A DNA stretch of 64,000 bases, from NCBI RefSeq assembly GCF_008274825.1, contig NZ_CP030848.1, forward strand, positions 1,426,001-1,490,000, read 5' to 3'. The notes beneath the pieces are model-generated. The model ran no database searches, was not told the DNA's origin, and saw nothing but the letters and a program-made list of their open reading frames with translations. This stretch comes from Sphingobacterium hotanense (GTDB lineage Bacteria > Bacteroidota > Bacteroidia > Sphingobacteriales > Sphingobacteriaceae). Of the stretch, positions 16,243 through 25,270 are shown in pieces (positions within the stretch are counted from its first letter, which is position 1; every line of letters starts with the position of its first letter). A program made the position numbers and the translations under genes.

Positions 16243-16321
16243 GTTTTTTAGTTGATTAATCTGTCAACCTATGTCAGGACAAGACACAATACTCTAAAAT
16301 CTTATGTCTAATATCTAATAT

Positions 16322-16561
16322 CTAATCGTCATTCATTCTTCCTTGTAGTGGATTATCATTTTTCTTTTTATATGTCTTTATGCCTAATAAGCTGTAAAGT
16401 GGGCAGAAGCCCATCATGCTGGTTAATATGAGTATTCCAGCAAATACCATCAGAACGATTGATATGGTTCCGGTGATTCGTTCGGTGAAGAATAGTAGGG
16501 CAATTACGATTGCAACAAAAACACGTATTCCTCGATCTATGTTTCCTATATTTTGTCTCAT
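16322..16561 (-). CDS. DUF2892 (YgaP transmembrane-like) protein
   Basis: Starting at ATG 16561 the protein is 79 residues: MRQNIGNIDRGIRVFVAIVI and a second hydrophobic hairpin ending with MMGFCPLYSLLGIKT. This is the DUF2892 pattern (NIGxxDRxxR and GxCPLYxLLGI), as found in the membrane part of YgaP-type sulfur-handling proteins. A longer reading adds 14 residues without merit. It lies just downstream of the Crp/Fnr gene, with a Crp/Fnr-like dyad at 16621-16636 between them. Confidence 0.85.
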   Translation of the reverse strand: MRQNIGNIDRGIRVFVAIVIALLFFTERITGTISIVLMVFAGILILTSMMGFCPLYSLLGIKTYKKKNDNPLQGRMNDD

Positions 16562-16620
16562 AGTTGTGTGTGTTAGTGTGATTGTATAGACAAAGATGGC
16601 CAATGAAGGCGCTGTTTGTC

Positions 16621-16636
16621 AGTGACTTTTATCACA
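16621..16636. promoter_or_regulatory. Crp/Fnr-type binding site candidate
   Basis: AGTGA-CTTTTA-TCACA matches 9 of 10 conserved positions of the CRP consensus TGTGA-N6-TCACA. It overlaps the stop codon of the Crp/Fnr gene and is 60 nt upstream of the DUF2892 start. The recognition helix of the adjacent regulator is FNR-like, so binding to this exact sequence is inferred, not certain. Confidence 0.4.
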
Positions 16637-17258
16637 CAAGGGAAATAATTTCTACTTTATTACGAAATAGTTTAAGCATGTCGCGCTGTTCGAGTTGCTT
16701 CAATAGTCGGGAGATCACCTCGCGGGAGGTGGATAGCTCGTTGGCAATTTCCTGGTGGGTGATGTTGAGGATATTGCTTTGTAGACTTTCCGACTTTGTT
16801 GCTAAGTAGCTGATCAGGCGTTCGTCGATCTTTTTGAAAGCGACGTTGTCCAAAGTGCTCAGTATTTCGTCGTAGCGGAAGTCGAGGGTGCTCAATACAA
16901 ACCATCGCCAGGCGGGATAGGTTTCATACCATCGTCGGGCAACCGCGGAGGGGATTCCGATAAGCTCGATATCCTCTTCGGCAATTGCCTTGATATTGGA
17001 TATTTTATCCATCATCATTGTCGATAGCGAAATAGCACAGGACTGTCCTTCCTTGATGTAATAAATAAATAATTCCTGACCGACTTCATTCTGTCGGATG
17101 ACGCGAATGTTTCCTCGTAGGACCAGAGGGACGATTTTGATGTACTTGTGAGGTTCGACGAGTATGTCGCCCGCTTTGAATTCGAGCCGAATACCCTCCC
17201 TCTCAAACTCCGCCCGCAATTGTGGCTGGAGTAAGAAGTCAATTTTCACCGTAATCAT
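16632..17258 (-). CDS. Crp/Fnr-family transcriptional regulator
   Basis: The 208-residue protein has an effector-binding barrel (residues 20-110, with FKAGDILVEPHKYIKIVPLV and EGQSCAISLSTMM) and a C-terminal helix-turn-helix, ITHQEIANELSTSREVISRL. The recognition helix carries the E-x-x-S-R pattern of FNR-like proteins. There is no N-terminal cysteine cluster, so it is not an oxygen-sensing iron-sulfur FNR. It is followed leftward by the DUF2892 gene, a pairing seen widely in Bacteroidota. Confidence 0.85.
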   Translation of the reverse strand: MITVKIDFLLQPQLRAEFEREGIRLEFKAGDILVEPHKYIKIVPLVLRGNIRVIRQNEVGQELFIYYIKEGQSCAISLSTMMMDKISNIKAIAEEDIELIGIPSAVARRWYETYPAWRWFVLSTLDFRYDEILSTLDNVAFKKIDERLISYLATKSESLQSNILNITHQEIANELSTSREVISRLLKQLEQRDMLKLFRNKVEIISLV

Positions 17259-17330
17259 ATTAAATAGTGTAGTGTGTAACCTAAATATACGAAAAGGAGC
17301 GCTAAAAAGTATTAGCTGAAATGTTAAATT

Positions 17331-18038
17331 CTAGGGTATGCTTTTAGGGATGGCTAGACTGTCGACATATTGTGCGTCCTGATCCCAACCGGCGTCGATC
17401 TGCATTTTCAGGCTGTCGCGCATATCTCGAAAAACTTCCTTGTAGTAGGTTTCAAAATCTTTCAAACCGTCAAAATATAGATCCTCCGGACGCGGGGTCT
17501 TCGGTTGCAGTTTGGTTTTGCTGATGATGTGATCCTTGGTCGCCGTGCGTAGCCATACAATGATATTACCGGCATTGGCGATCCCAACTAGGAAGGTGAG
17601 TCCCTTGGCATTACTACTATAATGATAGATGTTTTGCATATCTCCCGTTTTAGCTGCTTCCTTGAAATACTTTCGGATTTCGGCCGTTGGAAGAGCGATG
17701 CTGTCTCTATAGAAGTTTTTAGAGCGGTAATCGAGGTATTGAATAACCAGCCGCTTGGGCAGAAGCTCGGAGGAGTAGGTTTCCGGGAAATAATACTCTT
17801 CGCCCCATTTTGCCCGGTAGAAATCGGTGTTTTCGGTATTGATGCTTATGATGTCATCCGGGTTTTCGGTGTCGAAGTGCAATTCACGCAAATGGACAGG
17901 ATATGAAGCGGGCAGCATGGCACTAGCAAAATAGTAATAGCGATCCCAAGGCTTGAAGACCATGGTTCTATAGCCAGCATAGCAAGCAAGCAGCAGGGCT
18001 AGCAGGATATAAATCTTATTGACCGTATTGATTTTCAT
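17331..18038 (-). CDS. Hypothetical membrane-anchored protein
   Basis: The 235-residue protein begins with one hydrophobic segment (residues 8-24, IYILLALLLACYAGYRTMVF). A soluble extracytoplasmic domain rich in Tyr, Asp and Arg follows, with no recognised motif. It starts three bases after the stop of the small membrane protein at 18042, so the two form a leftward pair. I know no family for it. Confidence 0.6.
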   Translation of the reverse strand: MKINTVNKIYILLALLLACYAGYRTMVFKPWDRYYYFASAMLPASYPVHLRELHFDTENPDDIISINTENTDFYRAKWGEEYYFPETYSSELLPKRLVIQYLDYRSKNFYRDSIALPTAEIRKYFKEAAKTGDMQNIYHYSSNAKGLTFLVGIANAGNIIVWLRTATKDHIISKTKLQPKTPRPEDLYFDGLKDFETYYKEVFRDMRDSLKMQIDAGWDQDAQYVDSLAIPKSIP

Positions 18039-18041
18039 GGC

Positions 18042-18353
18042 TTAGTGATTAAATCCTTTTCCCAATTCTGATGCATACCAGTACAATGCGGACAACACTA
18101 GCGAAATAATCACGAGTAGGCCGAATAGCCATTTCACCCAGCGGTATTTTCTATCGTGATAAGCGAATGCGAAGATTCCCGTTAGGATCGTGATGCTGAT
18201 GAAGAAGGCGAAAATACTGAGGACGTTGTCAGGATCGTGCTCATACGCTCCACCAAATCCGACGATTGCAAGCGTACAATTGAGGAAGATGAGTCCAACC
18301 GATAGGATGACGTTCTTTCTTTGCTCGCTTTCTTTATTTAACGGCTCGCTCAT
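18042..18353 (-). CDS. Small three-span membrane protein
   Basis: From ATG 18353 (MSEPLNKESEQRKNVILSVG) the protein has 103 residues and three hydrophobic segments; a longer reading to 18428 is possible but adds an implausible leader. There is no recognised domain. It is paired with the membrane-anchored protein encoded downstream at 17331-18038. Confidence 0.55.
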   Translation of the reverse strand: MSEPLNKESEQRKNVILSVGLIFLNCTLAIVGFGGAYEHDPDNVLSIFAFFISITILTGIFAFAYHDRKYRWVKWLFGLLVIISLVLSALYWYASELGKGFNH

Positions 18354-18459
18354 AGGTGATAATTTACTGTTCAATATAAGATTTTTCTTGTGTAATAAAA
18401 CTATGGTAATAGAAAGAAGATTTGTCATCTATTGATAAATGCCCTAACTTCGTGTCGAT

Positions 18460-18861
18460 ATGGATAAAAAAGCAATATATCTGACGAGGTCATTTCCGCA
18501 GCTCATGATGCTGATGGCAGTGATGCTGTTCGTGTTATTGACCTCATGTCCTATCAAAAGTAGCATTAAGAGCCTTGCGGGTTTTCCTGTGAATACTGAG
18601 CAAGGTGCTGCAAAAAAGAATAGCCATACGTTTCGCGTGCTAGTGGAGCAGTGCAGCGTATTTGAAAACAGCTTAACCCAACAGGCGGGCAAGCTGTCGC
18701 CAGATGCGAAGCAAATGATGCCGATCATGTTGTTTGCTGTTGCTTTTCTTTTCTTGCTTGCTATTACCGATAGGACCGCAAAGAGCCATTACTCCGATGG
18801 TGATTTTCCAAGCTCAGGACGCATACCCATTTTCCTGAAGTACCGCAAGCTACTTATTTAG
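18460..18861 (+). CDS. Hypothetical small envelope protein
   Basis: The 133-residue product has an N-terminal hydrophobic segment ending FVLLTSC (a possible lipobox, Cys 30) and a second hydrophobic segment at about residues 87-102. The region between contains a polar stretch with two cysteines. It precedes the TolC-RND-adaptor operon by about 110 bases, in the same orientation, and may be co-expressed with it. No family recognised. Confidence 0.5.
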   Translation: MDKKAIYLTRSFPQLMMLMAVMLFVLLTSCPIKSSIKSLAGFPVNTEQGAAKKNSHTFRVLVEQCSVFENSLTQQAGKLSPDAKQMMPIMLFAVAFLFLLAITDRTAKSHYSDGDFPSSGRIPIFLKYRKLLI

Positions 18862-18972
18862 TACCCCTTCATCTTTTTTAGGTTTAGCAATTCTGCTAAC
18901 CGAGCATTCGTATTTATTTTTTAATCGAAAATAACCGTGCATTGCTTTGCAATGCCGTTTAATCAAATTTAT

Positions 18973-20361
18973 ATGAGAAAAAAGATGGTACTGAGCGGTA
19001 TTTGCTGCTTGGTCGCATGGAGCAGTACGGCAATCGCTGCTCAGGATACCTTGGGTAATTCGAATACCCTGGGTACAATTTGGCCACAAATAGAATCGAG
19101 TTTTCCGGGCTTTGCGGCGAAGGATGCCGCCATCGCGGTTGCTTTGCAAGAGGAGCGTGCGCTGCGAAGTCGTATGCTACCGCAGATGAAGATGCAGGCG
19201 CAGCATAGCTACGGCACGTTTGAGGGCAGCTCTGGAGGTTTTTTCCCGCAACCCGGTTTCTTTAATGTTAGTGGCAATGCGGGCCTTCGTGGAAGTGAGC
19301 TGGCGGTGAATAACTTTGGCTCAGCAACAGTCGAGTGGGACCTGATTACTTTTGGAAAACAAGGCAAAGAAAAGGAATCCGCGAGAACGGCTGTTCTGCG
19401 TACGGAGACGGATAAGGCTGTTTATCTGTTGAATTTGAAGAAGCTGAGTAGCGAGCATTATATCGCGCTGCTGTACGACGAGTCTAAATGGCGTTGGTCT
19501 GCAAAGAACGCGCAGCGATTGGATGATATCCGCAGGATTACGGCAGGTTTATCGGCGGCAGGATTAAGGCCGGCAGCCGATAGTTTGCTGGCATCCTCAT
19601 CCTATGTGCAAGCACTGGGCGAGCAGCAACGGTGGACTGGTGCGAAGGAGGCTTCGCTGATCAAGTTCTTAGCCTTGTTTCAGGGGCAATCGCTGGACTA
19701 TCGGGCTTCTTTGAATCGCTTTTTAGGTTTAGCAGAACCAAAGGACGGCGATGTTGTGCAAGCTATGACGGATCATCCTTTTTTGGAAAACTTAGCGCAA
19801 GCATCGACCTATCATCAATTGGAGGCCGAAATACATAAGCGTTCTTCTTTGCCTACGGTTCGCTTGTTAGGTGGCTATGCCTATCGAAGTTCTGGAATAG
19901 GGCAAGATGGTATGGTATCGGGCGCTTGGTCGGATGGGTTCAAGAACAGCACGAACAATGTGTTGGCGGGCGTAGGCTTAACCTGGAATCTGAGCAGCTT
20001 GCAAACGAATAAATATAAGGCCGAAGCGAGCAGACAAGAGGGGGAAGCGGCGAAGGCTTTGCATGAGCAATACAAGCAGGGAATGGAAGCCAACCTATCG
20101 GCATTGCATCAGGAAATCAGGATGCAGTTTGCACGCTTAAAGAACAGCAAGCTTGCTGTACAGCATGCCCAAGATGCTTATCAGATGTATCTGGCGCGCT
20201 ATAAGAGCGGTTTGATCGCTTTAAGCGAACTGCTTCAGATTTCGAAGCTATTGGAGGAAGCCGAGCAGAAGCATATCGATGCAGCAAAATCCTATTGGTT
20301 ACTCCTGGCCGAGGAAGCGTCGTTGAACAGCAATTTTGATTTCGTCTTTAATAACCTTTAA
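18973..20361 (+). CDS. TolC-family outer-membrane efflux protein
   Basis: From ATG 18973 the 462-residue protein has a signal peptide ending STAIAAQ and then long amphipathic helices of the OEP type. The periodic segments ALHEQYKQGMEANLSALHQE and MYLARYKSGLIALSELLQIS match the C-terminal OEP repeat. It would form the outer-membrane duct of a tripartite pump. It is the first of three co-directional genes; the RND gene starts nine bases after its stop. An upstream ATG at 18937 was rejected because it would precede the signal peptide with polar residues. Confidence 0.85.
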   Translation: MRKKMVLSGICCLVAWSSTAIAAQDTLGNSNTLGTIWPQIESSFPGFAAKDAAIAVALQEERALRSRMLPQMKMQAQHSYGTFEGSSGGFFPQPGFFNVSGNAGLRGSELAVNNFGSATVEWDLITFGKQGKEKESARTAVLRTETDKAVYLLNLKKLSSEHYIALLYDESKWRWSAKNAQRLDDIRRITAGLSAAGLRPAADSLLASSSYVQALGEQQRWTGAKEASLIKFLALFQGQSLDYRASLNRFLGLAEPKDGDVVQAMTDHPFLENLAQASTYHQLEAEIHKRSSLPTVRLLGGYAYRSSGIGQDGMVSGAWSDGFKNSTNNVLAGVGLTWNLSSLQTNKYKAEASRQEGEAAKALHEQYKQGMEANLSALHQEIRMQFARLKNSKLAVQHAQDAYQMYLARYKSGLIALSELLQISKLLEEAEQKHIDAAKSYWLLLAEEASLNSNFDFVFNNL

Positions 20362-20370
20362 TCCACAGCT

Positions 20371-23300
20371 ATGAGTTTAATTAGATTTGCCTTAAGAAAG
20401 CCTATCGCCATCATGGTTGCGGTAATGGCTATTGCCTTTTTTTCTTACACGACGATCAAGAAGATCAATGTAGATATCTTTCCGGAGGTGGAGCTTCCGG
20501 CGATTTACATAGCGATGCCCTATGGAGGTTTGTCGCCCGCTTATATGGACGGCTTTATGTCCAATGAGTTTCAAAAAGTACTTCTCTTTGTTTCCGGGGT
20601 TAAGAATATAGATTTTAAGAGTATACAGGGTCTATCATTGATGAAGCTGACCTTCTATCCAGGTACGAATATGGCGCAAGCGGCGGGGGAAGTTTCGACC
20701 TCGGTATCCCGGGCGATGGGATTCCTGCCGGCGGGCGCTGTGCCACCGATGGTCGTTCGTTTTGACGGGAGTTCGCTGCCGGTCGGGCAACTGGTTTTTG
20801 AAAGTGAGCAGCGCTCGGTGAATGAGATTCAGACGTTGGTAATCACCAAGGTACGGCCAATGTTCGTCGAGATCCCGGGGATTACAGCACCAGCACCCTT
20901 TGGTGGGAACATTCGTTCGATTGTGGTCAACATCGACCCGGAAGCGATGCAGGCCAATGGTCTGAGCCCGGAGGAGATTACGCTAGCGATTAGCAAGAAC
21001 AGCTTACCCTCCCCGGCGGGCAATATTCGCATCGGCGATGAGAATCTGATGGCACCGATTAATTCGATTGCCAAGGGTGCCGAGGAGTTCTTAAATACGC
21101 CGATTAAAACAGGCGAGAACCGTACGATTTATGTTCGGGATGTTGCTCGCGTAGAGGATGGAGCCGACCAGACGGTGGGTTATGCTTTAGTGAATGGGAA
21201 GCGCTCGGTTTATCTGCCGATTATAAAGAAGGCCGATGCATCTACACTGACTGCTGTGGAAAATTTAAAGTCTTCCCTAGGAAAAATCAAAGATCAGTTG
21301 CCTGAAGACGTGGAGGTTCGGTATGAGTTTGACCAGTCGAAATATATCGAGCGGGCGCTGACTAATCTGATCCACGAGGGCATACTGGGCGCTATATTTA
21401 CAGGCTTGATGATCCTCTTATTCCTTGGGGATTCGCGTGGCGCTTTGATTGTCGTATTGACTATTCCTATCGCGATATTAACCGCGGTCATGGTCTTGTA
21501 TCTGTTTGGGCAGACCATCAATATCATGACTTTAAGTGGACTAGCCTTGTCGATCGGTATTCTCGTGGATGAAGCGACGGTTACCATTGAGAATATACAT
21601 CAGCATATGGAGCAAGGGAAAGCAAAGCCACGTGCAATTGTCGATGCGCTATTGGAAATATCTATTCCTAAGCTATTGATTTTGCTGTGTATCCTGGCGG
21701 TATTGACGCCGGCATTTATTATGACCGGTATTCCAAAGGATATGTTCATGCCTTTGTCTATGGCCGTTGCCTTTGCGATGATTGCTTCTTTTATTGCCTC
21801 ACAGACCTTTGTGCCGATTTTGGCGAATTGGATGATGAAGACGAAGAAGCATGATAGGCAACAAGGGAAGCGGAAGCGGAAGCTGTTCGAGCGCTTCAAC
21901 CTTCGTTATTCATCGCGGATGCGTCGTTGGTCGGGTCGGGCATTGCCATTGTTCTTGGTTTACCTGCTGCTTGCTGGCGGCCTATCGGCTTTATTGCTTA
22001 CGCAGGTAGGGATGGATGTGATGCCGGTTTCGAACTCTGGCGATTTCCAACTGCGGATCCAGGCGCCCCAAGGTAGCCGATTGGAGAAGACGCAGGCGCT
22101 AGTACAGGGGGTGACCGAGGAAATAAAAGCGCAGTTGCCCGAGGACGCCGTCAACCTGACTTCGGCCTATGTGGGTCTGCAACCTCCGGGCAATCCAATC
22201 AACCCGATTTTTCTTTTTACCAATGCTTCGCATGAGGCTGTTCTGCAGGTTTCCGTCAATCAGGGAGTCTATAAAGGGTCGATTGAAGCACTCAAGGAAC
22301 GTATTCGAATTGCTTTAGCAGCTAAATTTCCAGACGCGCAATTCAATTATGAGCCGATGGAATTGACGGAAAAGATTATGGGGCAAGGCGCAATGACGCC
22401 AATCGAGGTGAAAGTAGGTGCTAATCAGGTGAAGGCGGCATATGCGCATGCGGCGAAGATCGAGCGGGAGCTGAAGGAAGTACCTTATTTACGGGATATC
22501 CGCATTGCGGAACCTATTAATTATCCGACTTTGGAGATCGAAGTCAACCGGGATTTAGCGGGGCAGTATGGACTGACGATACAGGATATTACGAAGAGCT
22601 TAGTAACGGCGACTTCGTCGACTCGCTTTACCGATAAGAACTTGTGGGTGGATCCACGTTCGGGTCTGGTGTTTCAGGTGCAGGTGCAGATTCCGGAGGC
22701 GCTGATGTCATCGGAGGAGGCCTTGCGTGCGATGCCTTTGACAAAGGGGAGTCTGCGCCCGGTCCTCGAGGATGTTGCGACTGTGAAACGAGTAACAGCG
22801 CCTGCGCAGGTCAATAGGAAGGGTCCAAATCGCTATGTGACGCTTATTGCGAACATTTATGATAAAGACTTAGGAACAGCATCTCGAGCGGTGAAGCAGG
22901 CTATTGCAGATGCGGGAGATGCTCCTCGTGGAACTTCCGTATGGACGGAAGGAACCTTGCAGCTCTTGGATGATACCTTAGATAGCTTATTGGCAGGATT
23001 GGGCTTGGCAATTATTGCGATCTTCCTCATGCTTTCGGCTTATTATCAATCTTTCAAAGTACCGTTGATTATTTTATCGGTACTTCCCGCGGTAATTTCA
23101 GGTGCTTTGTTGGTTTTGTTCTTAACCGGAAGCACGCTGAACCTGCAATCTTATATGGGGATTATTATGTCCTTGGGGGTTTCTGTTTCGAATGCAGTGT
23201 TGCTGATCAATCAGGCTGAATATTATCGGAAGCAAGTGGGCTTAAGTCCTGCAAATGCAGCACGCATGGCGGCTTCCTCGCGCTTGCGCCCGGTACTGAT

Positions 23301-23541
23301 GACTGCGGCAGCGATGCTTGCCGGTATGTTGCCGATGGCTATCGGAATTGGGGATGGTGCGGAACAGATTGCGCCCTTGGGAAGAGCGGTAATCGGCGGG
23401 TTGATTGCTTCGACCTTTAGCATTCTGCTGTTATTGCCCCACTTCTTTAGTGCCTTGCTAGCTAAATCGTCGACCATGGATCCTTCGCTGGATCCTGATG
23501 ATACCGCGAGCCCTTATTTTCAAAAACAAATACATTCTTAA
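20371..23541 (+). CDS. RND-family efflux permease (AcrB/HAE superfamily)
   Basis: The 1056-residue inner-membrane transporter has the complete RND layout: a TM1 leader (ALRKPIAIMVAVMAIAFFSY), two large periplasmic loops and two six-helix bundles. TM4 carries LALSIGILVDEATVTIENIH, where the second proton-relay Asp of AcrB is Glu. The second half has YQSFKVPLIILSVLPAVISG and SVSNAVLLINQAEYYRK. It should drive proton-coupled export of hydrophobic compounds through the TolC-like partner. Substrate unknown. Gene order is duct, pump, adaptor. Confidence 0.9.
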   Translation: MSLIRFALRKPIAIMVAVMAIAFFSYTTIKKINVDIFPEVELPAIYIAMPYGGLSPAYMDGFMSNEFQKVLLFVSGVKNIDFKSIQGLSLMKLTFYPGTNMAQAAGEVSTSVSRAMGFLPAGAVPPMVVRFDGSSLPVGQLVFESEQRSVNEIQTLVITKVRPMFVEIPGITAPAPFGGNIRSIVVNIDPEAMQANGLSPEEITLAISKNSLPSPAGNIRIGDENLMAPINSIAKGAEEFLNTPIKTGENRTIYVRDVARVEDGADQTVGYALVNGKRSVYLPIIKKADASTLTAVENLKSSLGKIKDQLPEDVEVRYEFDQSKYIERALTNLIHEGILGAIFTGLMILLFLGDSRGALIVVLTIPIAILTAVMVLYLFGQTINIMTLSGLALSIGILVDEATVTIENIHQHMEQGKAKPRAIVDALLEISIPKLLILLCILAVLTPAFIMTGIPKDMFMPLSMAVAFAMIASFIASQTFVPILANWMMKTKKHDRQQGKRKRKLFERFNLRYSSRMRRWSGRALPLFLVYLLLAGGLSALLLTQVGMDVMPVSNSGDFQLRIQAPQGSRLEKTQALVQGVTEEIKAQLPEDAVNLTSAYVGLQPPGNPINPIFLFTNASHEAVLQVSVNQGVYKGSIEALKERIRIALAAKFPDAQFNYEPMELTEKIMGQGAMTPIEVKVGANQVKAAYAHAAKIERELKEVPYLRDIRIAEPINYPTLEIEVNRDLAGQYGLTIQDITKSLVTATSSTRFTDKNLWVDPRSGLVFQVQVQIPEALMSSEEALRAMPLTKGSLRPVLEDVATVKRVTAPAQVNRKGPNRYVTLIANIYDKDLGTASRAVKQAIADAGDAPRGTSVWTEGTLQLLDDTLDSLLAGLGLAIIAIFLMLSAYYQSFKVPLIILSVLPAVISGALLVLFLTGSTLNLQSYMGIIMSLGVSVSNAVLLINQAEYYRKQVGLSPANAARMAASSRLRPVLMTAAAMLAGMLPMAIGIGDGAEQIAPLGRAVIGGLIASTFSILLLLPHFFSALLAKSSTMDPSLDPDDTASPYFQKQIHS

Positions 23542-23551
23542 TAGCAAGATT

Positions 23552-24652
23552 ATGAAAACTGCATATAAATATATATTCAAGCAAGCTTTGGCGGTATTCG
23601 CCATGCTTGCACTTTTTACCGCCTGCTCTTCGGAAGCCAAGGACGAGCAAGCGACAAAGCAGAAGCAGCCTGTGATTGCTTCCTATCCGACGGCAGCAAT
23701 ACAGCTGATCAATCCGGAGTATCAGCTATCGATTCCTGCAGAACTCAAGCCTTATGAGCAAGTCGCGGTTTATGCAAAAGTCAGTGGCTTCGTGCAACGC
23801 CTGTTGGTGGATCGTGGCGACCGCGTTGGCAAAGGTCAGCTCCTGGCGGTCTTGGAAGCGCCGGAGATGAACCAGCAACATCTTTCGGATAAGTCGACGG
23901 AGCAGAAACTTTACAACGATTACCTGTATGCGCAACAGGCCTATGAGCGTATGAAGCAAGCGTCGGCAACCAGCGGTGCCGTGGCAGCGATTGAATTGGA
24001 CCATGCAAAGAGTGCGATGGAGAGCGCGAAGTCCGCCTATGAATCCTCAAAGGCAGGGTCGGCCCATTCCTCGCAACTCCAGAAATATCTACGTATTACG
24101 GCACCATTTGATGGTATTATTACTGAGCGAAATGTATCAGTGGGAGCACTGGCAGGTGCGAATGTTGCTCAGCCCATGTTCATGATGGCGCAGGGGAATA
24201 AGCTACGTCTGACCTTGGCACTGCCGGAAAAACATGCGGCATCTGTACAGGAAGGGATGAAGGCTAGCTTTCAGGTGAGCTCCCAACCGGGGAAGACTTT
24301 TGATGCGGTGCTTTCGCGTTCAGCAGGTATGCTGAATCAACAGGACCGATCCTTGACTCTGGAGTTCGATGTAAACAATGCCGACGGAGCACTACAGGGC
24401 GGAGACTATGCACAGGCAAAGTTGCGACTTCAACGCAGAAGTAGTACCTTTTGGGTGCCAATGAGGAGTGTACTTCAAACGCAAATGGGTACATTTGTAA
24501 TGACCTTGAACAATCAAGAGATAAAAAAGGTGGCTGTGAAGGAAGGAATCCGTCAAGACAGCTTAGTCGAAGTATTCGGTGATCTGGCAGCGACAGACCT
24601 TATTTTGTTGAAACCATCGGACGAAATTAAAGAGGGTAGGGTTCAGCCTTAG
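23552..24652 (+). CDS. RND efflux periplasmic adaptor (membrane fusion) lipoprotein
   Basis: Starting at ATG 23552 the 366-residue protein has the lipobox ALFTAC (Cys about 25), the biotinyl-lipoyl half-motif VYAKVSGFVQRLLVDRGDRV, an alpha-helical hairpin, and the complementary half-motif LRITAPFDGIITERNVSVGA. A beta-barrel region with FWVPMRSVLQTQMGTFVMTL follows. It links the RND pump to the TolC-like duct. A reading from 23498 overlaps the pump gene and is unlikely. Ten bases separate it from the pump gene. Confidence 0.9.
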   Translation: MKTAYKYIFKQALAVFAMLALFTACSSEAKDEQATKQKQPVIASYPTAAIQLINPEYQLSIPAELKPYEQVAVYAKVSGFVQRLLVDRGDRVGKGQLLAVLEAPEMNQQHLSDKSTEQKLYNDYLYAQQAYERMKQASATSGAVAAIELDHAKSAMESAKSAYESSKAGSAHSSQLQKYLRITAPFDGIITERNVSVGALAGANVAQPMFMMAQGNKLRLTLALPEKHAASVQEGMKASFQVSSQPGKTFDAVLSRSAGMLNQQDRSLTLEFDVNNADGALQGGDYAQAKLRLQRRSSTFWVPMRSVLQTQMGTFVMTLNNQEIKKVAVKEGIRQDSLVEVFGDLAATDLILLKPSDEIKEGRVQP

Positions 24653-24706
24653 GCAAAATTGGATCATTAAATTAAAAATATAATAAAACATCATATCTTA
24701 CTTATA

Positions 24707-25261
24707 ATGAAAAAAACATGGCTACCTGCTTTCCTAGGATTAGCAGTATTAGGACTTACAGCTTGCGGAAATAGCATCGAGAAGAAAGCAGACACGCAGG
24801 ATACAGCTGTTGTAAACAACGACACAGCGCAGCAAACAGTTCAAACAACGAACCATAATATTTCCTTTCTTGACGATAAAGGAAATGCAGTTGATCTGAA
24901 CTCATTAGAAGGGAAAGTGGTCTTCATCAATTTTTGGGCAACATGGTGTCCTCCATGTATCGAGGAGTTACCTTCAATCAACAATTTGCGCAAGAACTTC
25001 AAGGATAACGAAGATGTCGTTTTCTTGATGGTTGATGTAGACTCCGAGATTGAGCAGTCTACAGCTTTTATGAAAGATAATCAATATGACCTGCCGGTCT
25101 TTATTCCAAATAGCGAGATTCCTTCGGATTTCCTTGCAGGCGCTATTCCTACAACAGTAATCCTCGATAAACAGGGTAATATGGTCGATCGGATGGAAGG
25201 CGGTCGTGACTATGATACGCCGGAGATGAAAGATAAGTTGAGCAGCTTAGCGAAGCAGTAG
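24707..25261 (+). CDS. TlpA/ResA-like thioredoxin-fold lipoprotein
   Basis: The 184-residue product has a signal with lipobox LTAC (Cys about 21) and a thioredoxin domain from about residue 50. The active site FINFWATWCPPCIEELPS has the CPPC motif, and a cis-Pro loop follows (GAIPTTVILDKQGN). It should act as a thiol-disulfide reductase at the periplasmic face, for example on apocytochromes or oxidised envelope proteins. It is followed nine bases later by a second TlpA-like gene. Confidence 0.9.
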   Translation: MKKTWLPAFLGLAVLGLTACGNSIEKKADTQDTAVVNNDTAQQTVQTTNHNISFLDDKGNAVDLNSLEGKVVFINFWATWCPPCIEELPSINNLRKNFKDNEDVVFLMVDVDSEIEQSTAFMKDNQYDLPVFIPNSEIPSDFLAGAIPTTVILDKQGNMVDRMEGGRDYDTPEMKDKLSSLAKQ

Positions 25262-25270
25262 GGATATCTT

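Larger units (their letters stand above)
15190..16285 (-). mobile_element. IS3-family (IS150-like) element, truncated at its 3' end
   Basis: The element carries overlapping orfA and orfB in the usual IS3 arrangement. Its 5' end lies near 16280, where the leftward strand reads TGTCCTGACATAGGTTGACA before orfA. The other end is missing: orfB sequence stops after the SLAERVN motif at about 15190 and runs into the peroxidase fragment, so the last part of the integrase domain and the terminal repeat are gone. The exact outer boundary is inferred. Confidence 0.75.

Noticed and set aside
20371..23541. Several long antisense frames inside the RND pump gene
   Set aside because: They are shadows produced by the GC-rich codon usage of the pump gene and have no independent support.
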